A stretch of DNA of 64,000 bases. Source: Flagellimonas eckloniae. GTDB lineage: Bacteria; Bacteroidota; Bacteroidia; Flavobacteriales; Flavobacteriaceae. The translations under genes were made by a program, and so were the position numbers. The stretch is from positions 558,001-622,000 of the forward strand of contig NZ_LCTZ01000002.1 in the NCBI RefSeq assembly GCF_001413955.1. The letters are read 5' to 3'. A model generated the notes under the pieces. The model saw nothing but the letters and a program-made list of their open reading frames with translations, was not told where the DNA came from and did not search any database. Below, one piece after another: positions 34,780 through 45,382 of this stretch (its first letter is position 1; each line of letters starts with the position of its first letter).

Positions 34780-35849
34780 TAATTTTTTTTCCGAATTTTT
34801 ACCTCAAACAGCTTGTTCCAGTTTTTTCCGGTAACAAAAAAAGTCTCTCTTTCTTTATGATAGGCCACACCATTTAAAACCGAATTGCCTTCGTCCCATT
34901 CGGGACCTTTTTTTACTTTGTTTTTAAGACCACCAAAATTAATTACCCCTTCAATTGCCCCAGAGGCAGCATCAATGATCATCATACTTTCTTTTTGATA
35001 GACGTTGGCGTATAACTTTCCGTCAACATATTCCAATTCATTGGCCATATTAAAAATGGACTTGTTGGTCACTGTCTCAATGTAACCCATTTCTTGAAGC
35101 GTAGAGGGCTCTAAAAACCATATTTTCTCTGTACCATCACTCTTATAAAGCTGTTTACCATCATTGCACAGCCCCCAACCTTCACGACTTTCACCATAAC
35201 TGAAATTTTTGATTTTCTCCAAATTGCTAGGATTGTATATGTAACCCAGCCCACTTCGCCATGTTAGTTGGTATAGTTTATCATTCAATAAGGTGATGCC
35301 TTCTCCAAATACAGTTTTGTCCAAATCTATTTTTTGAAGGATTTCCCCGGTCTCAAAATTTACTTTCCTAATGGTTGATGCTCCTTTTTTGCCCGTACTT
35401 TCATAAAGAATACCATTACTGAATTCCAATCCCTGTGTATAGGCCTTTGGGTCGTGCGGATAAGTGTTGATAATATCGTAGGTATACACCTCCGGTGCTG
35501 TGGCTGACAGCAGTTTAATTTTCTTTTCAAGCTCAACAGGTTGTCCTTCAACGGTTAGTTTGGCTTTCAGCATCTTGTTGCCCAGAGTTTTGGAACTTAA
35601 GGTTAATTTGCCATCCGTTAAAACTAATTCCTGACCATCCATGCTATATTGGATTTCTGATATTTCAATATTTTTTTTGTTCCCTATGGCAACCCCAACT
35701 TTTTGATTGTGTTGGAACTTATTTTTATTTCCCTCTAATTGAATGGTAAAGAGTTTTGCTGGGTCCGTTTCTCCTCCACAACCCAAAAAAAAGAGCAAGA
35801 ATCCAAAAATAGAAAGTAGCTTGACCATGGTTTTAATAATATGTTTCAT
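34779..35849 (-). CDS. Glutaminyl-peptide cyclotransferase (beta-propeller type) lipoprotein
   Basis: Converts N-terminal Gln to pyroglutamate on exported proteins. The product is a lipoprotein (MVKLLSIFGFLLFFLGCGG, lipobox FLGC) with an N-terminal beta domain of about 90 residues, then the plant-type cyclotransferase propeller: YPHDPKAYTQGLEFSNGILY, STIRKVNFETGEIL, FGEGITLLNDKLYQLTW, NMANELEYVDGKLYANVY and VLNGVAYHKERETFFVTGK. I start at 35849 (MKHIIKTMVKLL); 35828 is also possible. A near-consensus -7 box (TAATTTCG, 35869-35876 minus) precedes it. Export fits the known need for pyroGlu on many T9SS and Sec proteins of Bacteroidota. Confidence 0.85.
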   Translation of the reverse strand: MKHIIKTMVKLLSIFGFLLFFLGCGGETDPAKLFTIQLEGNKNKFQHNQKVGVAIGNKKNIEISEIQYSMDGQELVLTDGKLTLSSKTLGNKMLKAKLTVEGQPVELEKKIKLLSATAPEVYTYDIINTYPHDPKAYTQGLEFSNGILYESTGKKGASTIRKVNFETGEILQKIDLDKTVFGEGITLLNDKLYQLTWRSGLGYIYNPSNLEKIKNFSYGESREGWGLCNDGKQLYKSDGTEKIWFLEPSTLQEMGYIETVTNKSIFNMANELEYVDGKLYANVYQKESMMIIDAASGAIEGVINFGGLKNKVKKGPEWDEGNSVLNGVAYHKERETFFVTGKNWNKLFEVKIRKKN

Positions 35850-35911
35850 TTGTAGCATCCTGGTCATCGAAATTAAGGATGAAATGGGATTGCAGCAAAT
35901 TTAAAAGGTCG

Positions 35912-35919
35912 TATATTTG
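35912..35919 (+). promoter_or_regulatory. Promoter of SRP RNA gene
   Basis: TATATTTG is a perfect -7 box; a TTG at 35890-35892 lies 19 nt upstream, the expected -33 spacing. The predicted start, about 35923-35925, coincides with the first base of the terminal SRP stem. Confidence 0.65.
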
Positions 35920-35924
35920 CATTT

Positions 35925-36018
35925 GGCAAGTCCTACACGACCAGCTCCTGCAAAATCCCCCAGGGTGGGAACGCAGCAAGGGTATGCGGTCGTAGCGGTG
36001 CGATGTAGGTAGCTTGCC
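35925..36018 (+). ncRNA. ffs: Signal recognition particle RNA (4.5S type)
   Basis: A 94-nt RNA gene with complementary ends (GGCAAG at 35925-35930, CTTGCC at 36013-36018) and a long interrupted stem: CCTACACGACC pairs with the GGTCG... and GATGTAGG regions. The apical part has the conserved SRP domain IV features, CCCCCAGGGTGGGAACGCAG followed by CAAGGGTATGCGG, close to the Bacteroidota consensus for this RNA. The T run just after the closing stem (TTTTTTT from 36019) makes the stem its own terminator. It binds Ffh and targets nascent membrane and secreted proteins. Confidence 0.92.
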
Positions 36019-36077
36019 TTTTTTTGTTCCCTAAAGTCACGTAATTGTGAATACTTCAACTACAATTTTAAACCGTA

Positions 36078-36890
36078 ATGATGGATAAAAAAGTTGTTTT
36101 GATAACAGGTGGTTCCTCAGGCTTGGGAAAGGCCATCGGAACTTATTTGACCTCCAAGAACTTTAAGGTTTATGGCACTGCCAGAAATCCCAAAAACTAT
36201 CAAGGCTTTGATGCTTTTGAGTTATTACCACTTGATGTAAAGATTCCAGAGACTATTACCAAAGCGGTTGCCGAGGTCATTTCAAAAGAAGGAAGATTGG
36301 ATATCTTGATTAATAATGCGGGGGTTGGAATTACAGGTCCAATTGAAGAAACACCCCATGAAGAAATCTTAAACGTTTTTGATATCAATTTTCATGGCCC
36401 CATTCATGTAATAAAGGCTGTCTTGCCTCAAATGAGAGAACAGGGTGAGGGAAAGGTCATCAATATAACATCCATTGCAGGCTATATGGGTTTACCATTT
36501 AGAGGGTATTATTCGGCCTCGAAGGGAGCGTTAGGAGTAATTACTGAAGCATTACGGATGGAGGTAAAAGATTTTGGGATTTCCATTACCAATCTTGCAC
36601 CGGGAGATTTTGCCACTAACATAGCGGCGGGTAGATATCACGCTCCGGTTATGGATGGTTCACCATACGAAGCGGTATATCAAAAATCCTTGGATTTAAT
36701 GAACGAGCACGTGGATGCTGGTGGTGATCCCATTCAAGTGGCTGAGAAAGTGTATGCCATTATTCAAAAACAAAACCCGAAGATTCACAACCCTGTAGGA
36801 GAGTTTATGCAAAAGTTTTCGCTGTTTTTAAAGAAGGTCTTGCCAGACAAAATCTATGAGCGACTTTTGCTCAATCATTATAAGCTGTAA
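36078..36890 (+). CDS. SDR family oxidoreductase
   Basis: A 270-residue classical short-chain dehydrogenase. The cofactor motif is VVLITGGSSGLGKAIG; NNAGVGITGPIEE carries the NNAG motif; the catalytic Ser is in NITSIAGYMG and the Tyr-Lys pair in YYSASKGALGV. PGDFATNIA follows. The substrate is not predictable; the C-terminal KVLPDKIYERLLLNHYKL resembles SDRs acting on lipids or steroids. Start is ATG at 36078 or 36081. It is followed by a lipoprotein gene after 33 nt. Confidence 0.88.
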   Translation: MMDKKVVLITGGSSGLGKAIGTYLTSKNFKVYGTARNPKNYQGFDAFELLPLDVKIPETITKAVAEVISKEGRLDILINNAGVGITGPIEETPHEEILNVFDINFHGPIHVIKAVLPQMREQGEGKVINITSIAGYMGLPFRGYYSASKGALGVITEALRMEVKDFGISITNLAPGDFATNIAAGRYHAPVMDGSPYEAVYQKSLDLMNEHVDAGGDPIQVAEKVYAIIQKQNPKIHNPVGEFMQKFSLFLKKVLPDKIYERLLLNHYKL

Positions 36891-36898
36891 AGCGATGG

Positions 36899-36926
36899 CA
36901 TGTTTTTTGATAATTAGAAAAACATG
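36899..36926 (+). promoter_or_regulatory. Hairpin covering the start codon of the next gene
   Basis: CATGTTTTT (36899-36907) and AAAAACATG (36918-36926) form a perfect 9-bp stem with a 10-nt loop. The last three bases are the ATG of the following lipoprotein gene, so the start codon lies inside the stem when the RNA folds. Confidence 0.5.
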
Positions 36927-37340
36927 ATACAACTGAAAAGATTTACCGGAATTTGTTCACTCTCTCTGCTACTGCTTTTTGGAGGGTGTGACGAAATTTA
37001 TGAATGCATTTTTAACATCAATCCAGAAATCCACAGCAAACAATTGCTTATAGGTTTTGTTGGTGACGATTACTATGATATTGTCACTGCTGAGATAAGC
37101 AATGAGGTCAATGATAATGATTATGACTATTTCTTTGATGTTATCGGAGAACTTCCTCCAGGCATTTTTTATGATTTTAATAGAAGATCAGTAGAATTTT
37201 TTGGTACTCCTGAAGAAACGGGCACGTATAGGTTTAGAGTGGAATTGTTTGTTGAAGGTTATGATTATGATGGGTATGATAGAAGTCCAACATGTTCAGA
37301 ATCTACAGTAAGGGAATTCACGATTCAGGTGGTGGAATAG
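36924..37340 (+). CDS. Small lipoprotein with Ig-like (cadherin/He-PIG-like) fold
   Basis: A 138-residue predicted lipoprotein: MIQLKRFTGICSLSLLLLFG then GCDEIYEC, lipobox FGGC with acidic residues after the Cys. The mature part has the pattern of putative Ig domains, VIGELPPGIFYDFNRRSVEF then FGTPEETGTYRFRVELFVEG: the LPPGLxxD...GTPTxxGTYxFTV signature of He_PIG-type domains. Probably a surface or periplasmic binding domain. Its start codon lies inside a hairpin stem. Confidence 0.75.
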   Translation: MIQLKRFTGICSLSLLLLFGGCDEIYECIFNINPEIHSKQLLIGFVGDDYYDIVTAEISNEVNDNDYDYFFDVIGELPPGIFYDFNRRSVEFFGTPEETGTYRFRVELFVEGYDYDGYDRSPTCSESTVREFTIQVVE

Positions 37341-37441
37341 AGCCCCGTACACATATTTTGGTCAAAGATGGGCGACAAGGTTTGTTAATGTTGTAAATTC
37401 GCAATTGATTCATTAGTAAACTTAAAAACAAGCAAATAAAA

Positions 37442-38098
37442 ATGAAATTTTTTATTGATACAGCTAATCTTGACCAAATTTCCGAAGCACAACAACTTGG
37501 CGTTTTGGATGGCGTGACTACAAATCCATCATTGATGGCTAAAGAAGGAATAACAGGAAGAGAAAACATTCTTAAGCATTATGTGGATATCTGCAAGATT
37601 GTTGATGGTGATGTTTCTGCAGAAGTAGTTTCTACAGATTTTGATGGAATGGTTAAAGAAGGGGAGGAGCTTGCCAAATTGCACGAGCAAATAGTGGTAA
37701 AGGTCCCAATGATCAAAGATGGCGTAAAAGCTTTAAAATATTTTTCAGATAAAGGAATCAGAACCAATTGTACTTTGGTGTTTTCAGCAGGGCAGGCCTT
37801 GTTGGCAGCAAAAGCTGGTGCAACCTATGTTTCTCCATTTTTAGGAAGATTGGACGACATATCCACAGATGGTCTTAACCTGATTTCTGAAATCCGATTG
37901 ATTTATGACAATTACGGGTTTGATACGCAAATATTGGCAGCATCAATACGTCATACAATGCATGTGATTGATTGTGCAAAAATAGGTGCTGATGTAATGA
38001 CAGGACCATTATCTTCAATAGAAGGTCTTTTAAAACATCCACTTACTGATATTGGGTTGGAAAAATTCTTAGCAGATTATCGTAAAGGTAACGGGTAA
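37442..38098 (+). CDS. fsa: Fructose-6-phosphate aldolase / small transaldolase
   Basis: A 218-residue TIM-barrel enzyme of the short transaldolase/FSA group. [20 protein letters not shown] is the standard start; [25 protein letters not shown] with the Schiff-base lysine, and [20 protein letters not shown] then SPFLGRLDD are typical. The length marks it as FSA/TalC type rather than the 330-residue TalB. Many bacteria annotate this form as transaldolase in the pentose phosphate pathway; sequence alone cannot separate the two activities. A terminator follows. Confidence 0.9.
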   Translation: MKFFIDTANLDQISEAQQLGVLDGVTTNPSLMAKEGITGRENILKHYVDICKIVDGDVSAEVVSTDFDGMVKEGEELAKLHEQIVVKVPMIKDGVKALKYFSDKGIRTNCTLVFSAGQALLAAKAGATYVSPFLGRLDDISTDGLNLISEIRLIYDNYGFDTQILAASIRHTMHVIDCAKIGADVMTGPLSSIEGLLKHPLTDIGLEKFLADYRKGNG

Positions 38099-38122
38099 AG
38101 AATCAGAAAAAATGCAAATTGA

Positions 38123-38158
38123 AAAAAGCTCTGGAAAAGTATGTTTTTAGAGCTTTTT
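38123..38158. terminator. Bidirectional terminator after fsa
   Basis: AAAAAGCTCT (38123-38132) and AGAGCTTTTT (38149-38158) form a 10-bp stem. It lies between convergent genes and its right arm covers the last codons of the minus-strand lipoprotein. Confidence 0.75.
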
Positions 38159-39547
38159 CTGTTTTTCAAAAGATGCATATAGGTTTGCAAATGCATCAAC
38201 AATAATAGTATCCTTTGCAATAACACATTTGTTTAGACCATCAATGATCATGGTGTTCCTCACTTCCTTAAAATTTTTCCCATGATATTGGTTGGCTTTG
38301 TCCATACTATGTTGGTCAAGCATTTTCACCCACTGTGCATGGCTATTGCGTAGATTGATGCCAACAAAATTTAAATCCGGGTTTTCTTTTTTCAGCTTTC
38401 TTACTTGCTTGCTAACATTTCTGAAATGCTTTTTTTGGGAAGCAGTCCAAAAATAGAAGACTGTGGTTTTCTTCTTGCTAATATCTTTCAAGGAAATTTC
38501 ATTATTATTTGTGTCCAGAAGCATTAAATCAGGAAGGCTGTAATTTGGCTGTAGGTTTTGAATTCCTTGATATAGGTGTGCTATCTCTTCCTTGTGCTCG
38601 TCATTTGTAGACAATGAATCAAATTTATTAATGAAGGCTTGGCATTCTTTGTTGGAATCATGCTCTTTCAATAAATAATCCATGGCAATGTTTCTAAAAA
38701 GCATATCCCTCAATTCAGTTTCTGCCACTAAACTATCTACCAGTTTAATCTTATGCTTGTTGAAATGTAAATGTTTCCCTCCCGGTTTTTCATCAGACCC
38801 ACAACTCTTTATACATGACATGTAGGACAGGTTGCCAAAATGGTATTTCACAAAATCGAAGTAAGGCCTAAAATAGGCAAGGTCTTTTCTATTTAAATCT
38901 AAAGTAGACCGGTAATCGTAAAAGCCATCGGACAATTCATGGATTGTCTCCTCGTCCGTTTTCTTTTTGTGGTAAAAAGGATACTTTTCTTTGTATATGA
39001 AATTGTTGTAATCTATAGATGCTTTGGCAATGGAAAGAGCTTTTTCAGACAATAGATTGTCTTGGGTCATTTCTTCCAAGCTGGCAATTTTTAAATTTCG
39101 TAAAGAATCAATTTTTTGTTTGAATTCTTCAGGGTTCAATGCATAATAGTCGTAGACAAAGGGTGATTCTTTTTCATAGGTCAGGAACATCTCTATTAAA
39201 AAGTTGTTGATTTCGCTTCCTTGGCCAGAGAAGACCAATGATTCGTCAAACTCAACGGTGTTTAAACGAATTAAAATACTATCACCTTCCTGAAGATAAA
39301 GATATTGAAGCTCTGGACTATGGTCAAAATGGTATAAACCTTCTTCTATTGCCTGTAGGTTGAATGCAAATCGATTACCTTCATCCAACTTCACGGAATC
39401 AACGTAAGTATCGTTCTTGTAGAGAACAACGTAATCACTTGTGGGATTGACAATCTCTCCACCAAAAAAAACAGAAGGACACTCTTTGGATTTTTCAGAG
39501 CACCCCAAAATTGATAAAAAGGAGAGGCCGAGTAAAAGTCTAATCAT
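38147..39547 (-). CDS. TlpA/redoxin-like lipoprotein lacking the CXXC active site
   Basis: A 466-residue predicted lipoprotein (MIRLLLGLSFLSILGCSEKS, lipobox ILGC). An N-terminal beta domain of about 90 residues (GGEIVNPTSDYVVLYKNDTY) of the DUF4369 type is followed by a helical middle and a C-terminal thioredoxin fold (about 330-460: YSLPDLMLLDTNNNEISLKD). In the place where TlpA proteins have WCxxC it reads FYFWTASQKKHFRN, so both redox cysteines are missing. It is thus probably a structural or binding relative, not an oxidoreductase. A perfect -7 box (TAATTTTG, 39574-39581 minus) lies upstream. Confidence 0.75.
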   Translation of the reverse strand: MIRLLLGLSFLSILGCSEKSKECPSVFFGGEIVNPTSDYVVLYKNDTYVDSVKLDEGNRFAFNLQAIEEGLYHFDHSPELQYLYLQEGDSILIRLNTVEFDESLVFSGQGSEINNFLIEMFLTYEKESPFVYDYYALNPEEFKQKIDSLRNLKIASLEEMTQDNLLSEKALSIAKASIDYNNFIYKEKYPFYHKKKTDEETIHELSDGFYDYRSTLDLNRKDLAYFRPYFDFVKYHFGNLSYMSCIKSCGSDEKPGGKHLHFNKHKIKLVDSLVAETELRDMLFRNIAMDYLLKEHDSNKECQAFINKFDSLSTNDEHKEEIAHLYQGIQNLQPNYSLPDLMLLDTNNNEISLKDISKKKTTVFYFWTASQKKHFRNVSKQVRKLKKENPDLNFVGINLRNSHAQWVKMLDQHSMDKANQYHGKNFKEVRNTMIIDGLNKCVIAKDTIIVDAFANLYASFEKQKKL

Positions 39548-39573
39548 ATATGGGAACCATCTTGTTCGATTGA

Positions 39574-39581
39574 CAAAATTA
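39574..39581 (-). promoter_or_regulatory. -7 promoter box of the redoxin-like lipoprotein gene
   Basis: TAATTTTG on the minus strand matches TAnnTTTG exactly and predicts transcription from about 39570, a leader of about 23 nt. Confidence 0.45.
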
Positions 39582-39689
39582 CGAATACCTTAAAACGACT
39601 CTTGTTAATAGCTAGTTAAATGTTGTAAAACCTTGTAATTGTGTAGTTTAATAATGTGTGTTTAAATTGGTAATACGGGTAGGTTTTAG

Positions 39690-41348
<1,659 letters not shown>

Positions 41349-41349
41349 T

Positions 41350-42069
41350 CTAAGCGTTAAAGTATTTACTGTTCCAAATTGCTGGATTAAAGTTTTTACC
41401 CAGGGCAAAACCATAAAATAACGCCACCGAAGCAATACACTTAAACATAAAAAAGTAAATGATCCAGAACTCGGCGTTTGTGCTTTTTTTCGAAAATAGT
41501 CCTTCTGGAACCAAAAGGGTTGTCAAATAACTCATAAATAATAACAGAAACAGTAGATTGACCATGTTTTTAAATGGCCAGACCAATACCCTACGAAAAG
41601 GGTGAAGGTCGTTTCCCCATTTATGGATCAAATAGAAATAATTATTCCCAATTGGCGCAAAAAGCAACGGGTCATCCTTGTCCTCCAACTTAAAGAGTTT
41701 AGAAGGTGCCATAATTTTGAATCCTTGAATTTCAATATTATGGGAAGCTTCCAATTTTTTAATTTTAGAAATGGCGCTTTGCGGAATTTTGCCTTTGAAA
41801 TACCTACTATCTAAAAAACGAAGTCTATAATTTATACAAATCTCTTTGATATGGTCCAAATGATAAATCCTTTCAGTTTCGAGAAGTTCAAAATCAAAAT
41901 TATTGTTATGTGGACTATTCTTGGAACCAAGCTGTTTGTTTATTTTGATTTCCTTTGCGTTGTCCTCTTCCAAAATATGATGCACATCCCGAAGAATACG
42001 ATTTTCATTTAATGATTTATTCCGTAGTATGGAAAGTTCCCGCTCAATGTTGGTGTTTTTAAATAACAT
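41350..42069 (-). CDS. Conserved membrane protein of unknown function
   Basis: A 239-residue protein with a charged N-terminal half (about 1-165, cytosolic, with a coiled-coil-like start NTNIERELSILRNKSLNENR) and two hydrophobic helices near the C terminus (NLLFLLLFMSYLTTLLV and IIYFFMFKCIASVALFYGF). No family recognised. Its stop lies 1 nt from the convergent ABC-F stop. The 222-nt upstream gap contains a long perfect inverted repeat. Confidence 0.65.
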   Translation of the reverse strand: MLFKNTNIERELSILRNKSLNENRILRDVHHILEEDNAKEIKINKQLGSKNSPHNNNFDFELLETERIYHLDHIKEICINYRLRFLDSRYFKGKIPQSAISKIKKLEASHNIEIQGFKIMAPSKLFKLEDKDDPLLFAPIGNNYFYLIHKWGNDLHPFRRVLVWPFKNMVNLLFLLLFMSYLTTLLVPEGLFSKKSTNAEFWIIYFFMFKCIASVALFYGFALGKNFNPAIWNSKYFNA

Positions 42070-42129
42070 GTCTTTTTCTTAGCAATTCATTCAAATTTAA
42101 CGAATTGTGTTTTTCAGTGTTGATCCTGC

Positions 42130-42176
42130 TAAAGAATGAAATGTTAATATTATGTTAAATAACATTTCATTCTTTA
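42130..42176. repeat. 17-bp perfect inverted repeat in a divergent promoter region
   Basis: TAAAGAATGAAATGTTA (42130-42146) and TAACATTTCATTCTTTA (42160-42176) pair without mismatch around a 13-nt AT-only-plus-G loop. There is no T run after it, so it is not an ordinary terminator. It sits between the divergent membrane protein and fasciclin genes; the rest of this 222-nt gap shows only a possible -7 box (TACTTTTA) before the fasciclin gene. Confidence 0.8.
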
Positions 42177-42291
42177 AATACAGAGAGCGTTTTCATAAAA
42201 ATGTGTAACTTATCGAAGATTTTAGCATTTAATCGTCTAAACATACTTTTAAAGCTTATTAATTAAGGTAGTCCCAAAGATTAGAACATCT

Positions 42292-42831
42292 ATGAAAGCC
42301 CCATTCAAGAAAGCCCTACTTGGTCTATGTTTTGCCTTCACATTTTCGGCATTAGCACAAGAGACTAATTCTTCCGAAACAAAATCAATAACTCAAAATA
42401 CAATTGAATCCAACACACACAAAATTTTGATGGCTGCAGTTAAGGCTACCAAAATGGATGATATTTTGGATAAGTCTGGACCCTTTACAGTTTTTGCACC
42501 CTCTGACAAGGCTTTCGAGAAGTTTTCAAGTACCAAAATGGAAGAGTTGATTAACTCAAAAGATAAAACAGAGTTGAAGTCTTTGTTAACCTACCACATA
42601 GTTGCAGGTAACTTATCGGCATCAAAAATTTTGAGAGCCATGTGTAAGGGAAATGGTAAAGCAAGCTTTACTACTATTCAGGGTAAAAAGCTAATCGCCC
42701 AGATGGATGGTTATGATATTGTATTAACGGATCATTTGGGTAACACAGCTAGAATTACAGCAGCAGACGTGAATCAGAAGAATGGAGTTATCCATGAAAT
42801 TGATAGTGTCATACTTCCATCACAAATGTAA
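42292..42831 (+). CDS. Fasciclin-domain exported protein
   Basis: A 179-residue exported protein with signal peptide MKAPFKKALLGLCFAFTFSA (cleavage after LAQ) and one fasciclin (FAS1) domain. The H1 box reads SGPFTVFAPSDKAFEKFSST and the H2 region YDIVLTDHLGNTARITAADV then NGVIHEIDSVILP. FAS1 domains mediate adhesion or protein interaction at the cell surface. The loop ILRAMCKGNGKASFTTIQGK is typical of bacterial members. It converges on pheT with no gap between stops. Confidence 0.9.
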   Translation: MKAPFKKALLGLCFAFTFSALAQETNSSETKSITQNTIESNTHKILMAAVKATKMDDILDKSGPFTVFAPSDKAFEKFSSTKMEELINSKDKTELKSLLTYHIVAGNLSASKILRAMCKGNGKASFTTIQGKKLIAQMDGYDIVLTDHLGNTARITAADVNQKNGVIHEIDSVILPSQM

Positions 42832-45252
42832 TCAGCGTAGTTCCGCGGACAATTCCTTTTGATAAGCTGCCAACAATTTTGACATAATTTTATCTATTTG
42901 CTTATCCGTCAAGGTCTTTTTCTCATCAGAAAGTGTAAAACTTATCGCATAGGATTTTTTGCCTTCTGGTAACTTACTTCCTGTATAAACGTCAAATAGG
43001 TTCACTTTTTTCAGGAGGTTTTTTTCAGTTTTCCAGGCTAGATCATATACTTGCTGGAATGATGTTGCCTCATCTAATAAAAGGGCAAAATCCCTAGTGA
43101 CCTCTGGAAATTTTGGAATTTCCCTGAAAGTGATATTCTGGGTATTAATAAGACCAAGAATAGCATCCCAATCAAAATCAGCATAGAAAACATCTTGTTT
43201 TACGTCAGATTTTTTGAGTATTTGTTTGCTCACCAATCCGTAAGTACCTATTGCTTTTCCGTTTTTACTGCATGATAAACCTTCAGCATAAATAGTATCA
43301 CTATAGGGTTCAACAAGAATTCCTTTTATACCAAGACGACTAAAAATGGTTTCAACACAACCTTTCAAGAAGAAAAAGTCAGTCTTTTTTGAATCTGTAG
43401 CCCAACTATCTTCTGAACGATTTCCAGATATAAAAATGGCTAAATGCTGCTTCTCTTTATTTTCTGTACCAACTTTATTATATGTTTTGCCAAACTCAAA
43501 AAGGCGTAAGTTAGTTTTTTGTCGATTGTTATTATAGCTTACAGTTTGAAGTCCAGAGAATAACATTGATGTTCTAAGCACTGATAAATCTGAACTTAGT
43601 GGATTTAGCATTTCCACAGGATTAGCTCCTGTATTGAACACATTTTGACTTTCTGCCCCTACCAAGCTATTGGTCATGATTTCATAAAAACCTTGAGCCG
43701 CTAACATAGTACCAACAACATCTTGAACCTTATAGTTTTCAAAATTGGAGGTTTTGGCAATGGATGCTGTTAGTTTTTCTTTAAAATCTATATTGTTATA
43801 CCCATAAACCCTAAGAATTTCCTCAATTACATCCACTTCTCTTTCAACATCCACACGGTACGTGGGAATGGTTAACCCCAGACCGGACTCTGTAACATTG
43901 TTGACTTTTATTTCGAGAGAACTCAAAATAGATTTTATGGTATCTCTCGGGATTTCCTGGCCAATTAGAGAGTTTATTTTATCAAAAGTTAAAAAAACCT
44001 GTTGTTCTTGCGCTCTTTTAGGGTAGAGGTCTACCACTTCGGAACTAATATCACCCCCTGCAATCTCTCGTATCAACAAGGCAGCGCGTTTCAATGCGTA
44101 TTCGGTTATGTTAATGTCAATACCACGTTCAAACCTAAAAGAAGCGTCGGTGTTAAGGTTATGTCTTTTTGCTGTTTTCCGAATTGATACAGAATCAAAA
44201 TATGCGCTTTCCAAAAATATAGATGAAGTATGTTCCGTAACACCTGAGTGAATTCCTCCAAAAACCCCTGCAATACACATGGGTTTTTCATCATCACAAA
44301 TCATAAGGTCATCTTTGTGAAGTTCACGCTCCACATTATCTAGAGTAGTGAATTTTGTGCCAGCGGCCAATGTCTTTACTTTAATTTTGGCGCCTTTAAT
44401 TTTTGATGCATCGAAAGCATGCAGTGGCTGACCGAGTTCATGCAATACATAGTTCGTAACATCTACAATATTGTTTATTGGAGATAGACCTATTGCCCTC
44501 AAACGATTTTTTAACCAATCTGGAGATTCCTGGACGATGATATTATTAATGGTTAAACCACAATACCTTGGTGCCAGGGCAATATCTTCAACCTCAACAT
44601 CAATCTTCAATGATCGATTATCAACTAAAAAATTACTTGTTGATGGGGTAACCAATTCTTTTTGAATTTCTTGTTGCTCCAATCCAGCCTTAAGATCGCG
44701 GGCAACACCATAGTGGCTCATGGCATCTGCACGATTGGGAGTAAGTCCTATTTCAAAAACTTCATCATTTTCAATTTCAAAAACCTCTGAACATGGGGTT
44801 CCGGGCTCCAAAATTTCACTTAGCACCATAATACCATCATGCCCTATACCCAAGCCCAGCTCATCTTCCGCGCAAATCATTCCGTGGCTTTCCTCTCCTC
44901 GTATTTTTCCTTTTTTTATTTGCCAAGGTTCTCCTTCTGGCGAGTATAATGTTGTGCCGATGGTTGCAACGGGAACTTTCTGCCCTGCAGCAACATTGGG
45001 AGCACCGCAAACAATTTGCACATGAGCTTCCTCCCCAATATCAACCGTGGTTAGTTTAAGCCTATCTGCATTTGGGTGTTTGTCACATGTAAGTACATGT
45101 CCAACCACTACACCTTGCAATCCTCCTTTAACCGATTCAAAGCTTGAAATTCCCTCAACTTCAAGACCTAAGTCCGTCAACAGCTCTCCTGTTTTTTGCG
45201 AATTCCAGTCAATCTGCAAAAATTGCTTCAACCAGTTGTAAGAAATTTTCAT
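42832..45252 (-). CDS. pheT: Phenylalanine-tRNA ligase beta subunit
   Basis: Large subunit of the tetrameric PheRS that charges tRNA-Phe. The 806 residues show the EMAP/tRNA-binding domain at 40-150 (GLQGVVVGHVLTCDKHPNAD), B3/B4 editing domain (about 200-400), B5 domain (about 410-480), catalytic-like core, and the C-terminal anticodon-binding FDX-ACB domain (FPEVTRDFALLLDEATSFQQ). Length is normal. A perfect TATATTTG box with TTG 20 nt upstream gives a leader of about 16 nt. pheS is not in the window. Confidence 0.97.
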   Translation of the reverse strand: MKISYNWLKQFLQIDWNSQKTGELLTDLGLEVEGISSFESVKGGLQGVVVGHVLTCDKHPNADRLKLTTVDIGEEAHVQIVCGAPNVAAGQKVPVATIGTTLYSPEGEPWQIKKGKIRGEESHGMICAEDELGLGIGHDGIMVLSEILEPGTPCSEVFEIENDEVFEIGLTPNRADAMSHYGVARDLKAGLEQQEIQKELVTPSTSNFLVDNRSLKIDVEVEDIALAPRYCGLTINNIIVQESPDWLKNRLRAIGLSPINNIVDVTNYVLHELGQPLHAFDASKIKGAKIKVKTLAAGTKFTTLDNVERELHKDDLMICDDEKPMCIAGVFGGIHSGVTEHTSSIFLESAYFDSVSIRKTAKRHNLNTDASFRFERGIDINITEYALKRAALLIREIAGGDISSEVVDLYPKRAQEQQVFLTFDKINSLIGQEIPRDTIKSILSSLEIKVNNVTESGLGLTIPTYRVDVEREVDVIEEILRVYGYNNIDFKEKLTASIAKTSNFENYKVQDVVGTMLAAQGFYEIMTNSLVGAESQNVFNTGANPVEMLNPLSSDLSVLRTSMLFSGLQTVSYNNNRQKTNLRLFEFGKTYNKVGTENKEKQHLAIFISGNRSEDSWATDSKKTDFFFLKGCVETIFSRLGIKGILVEPYSDTIYAEGLSCSKNGKAIGTYGLVSKQILKKSDVKQDVFYADFDWDAILGLINTQNITFREIPKFPEVTRDFALLLDEATSFQQVYDLAWKTEKNLLKKVNLFDVYTGSKLPEGKKSYAISFTLSDEKKTLTDKQIDKIMSKLLAAYQKELSAELR

Positions 45253-45271
45253 ACCCCAATTTTAAAGTGGA

Positions 45272-45279
45272 CAAATATA
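45272..45279 (-). promoter_or_regulatory. Promoter of pheT
   Basis: TATATTTG on the minus strand is an exact -7 box and TTG (45300-45302 minus) lies 20 nt further upstream, the consensus geometry. No T-box or Phe-rich leader peptide is visible before pheT. Confidence 0.6.
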
Positions 45280-45382
45280 AAACAATAGGGTTACAGATTC
45301 AATGTAAATATTATGCTAAACTCATGTAATGAGTGTAAGTTTTTGGTTGTATTTTAGATAAATGCAATAAATCTTCTTGATT

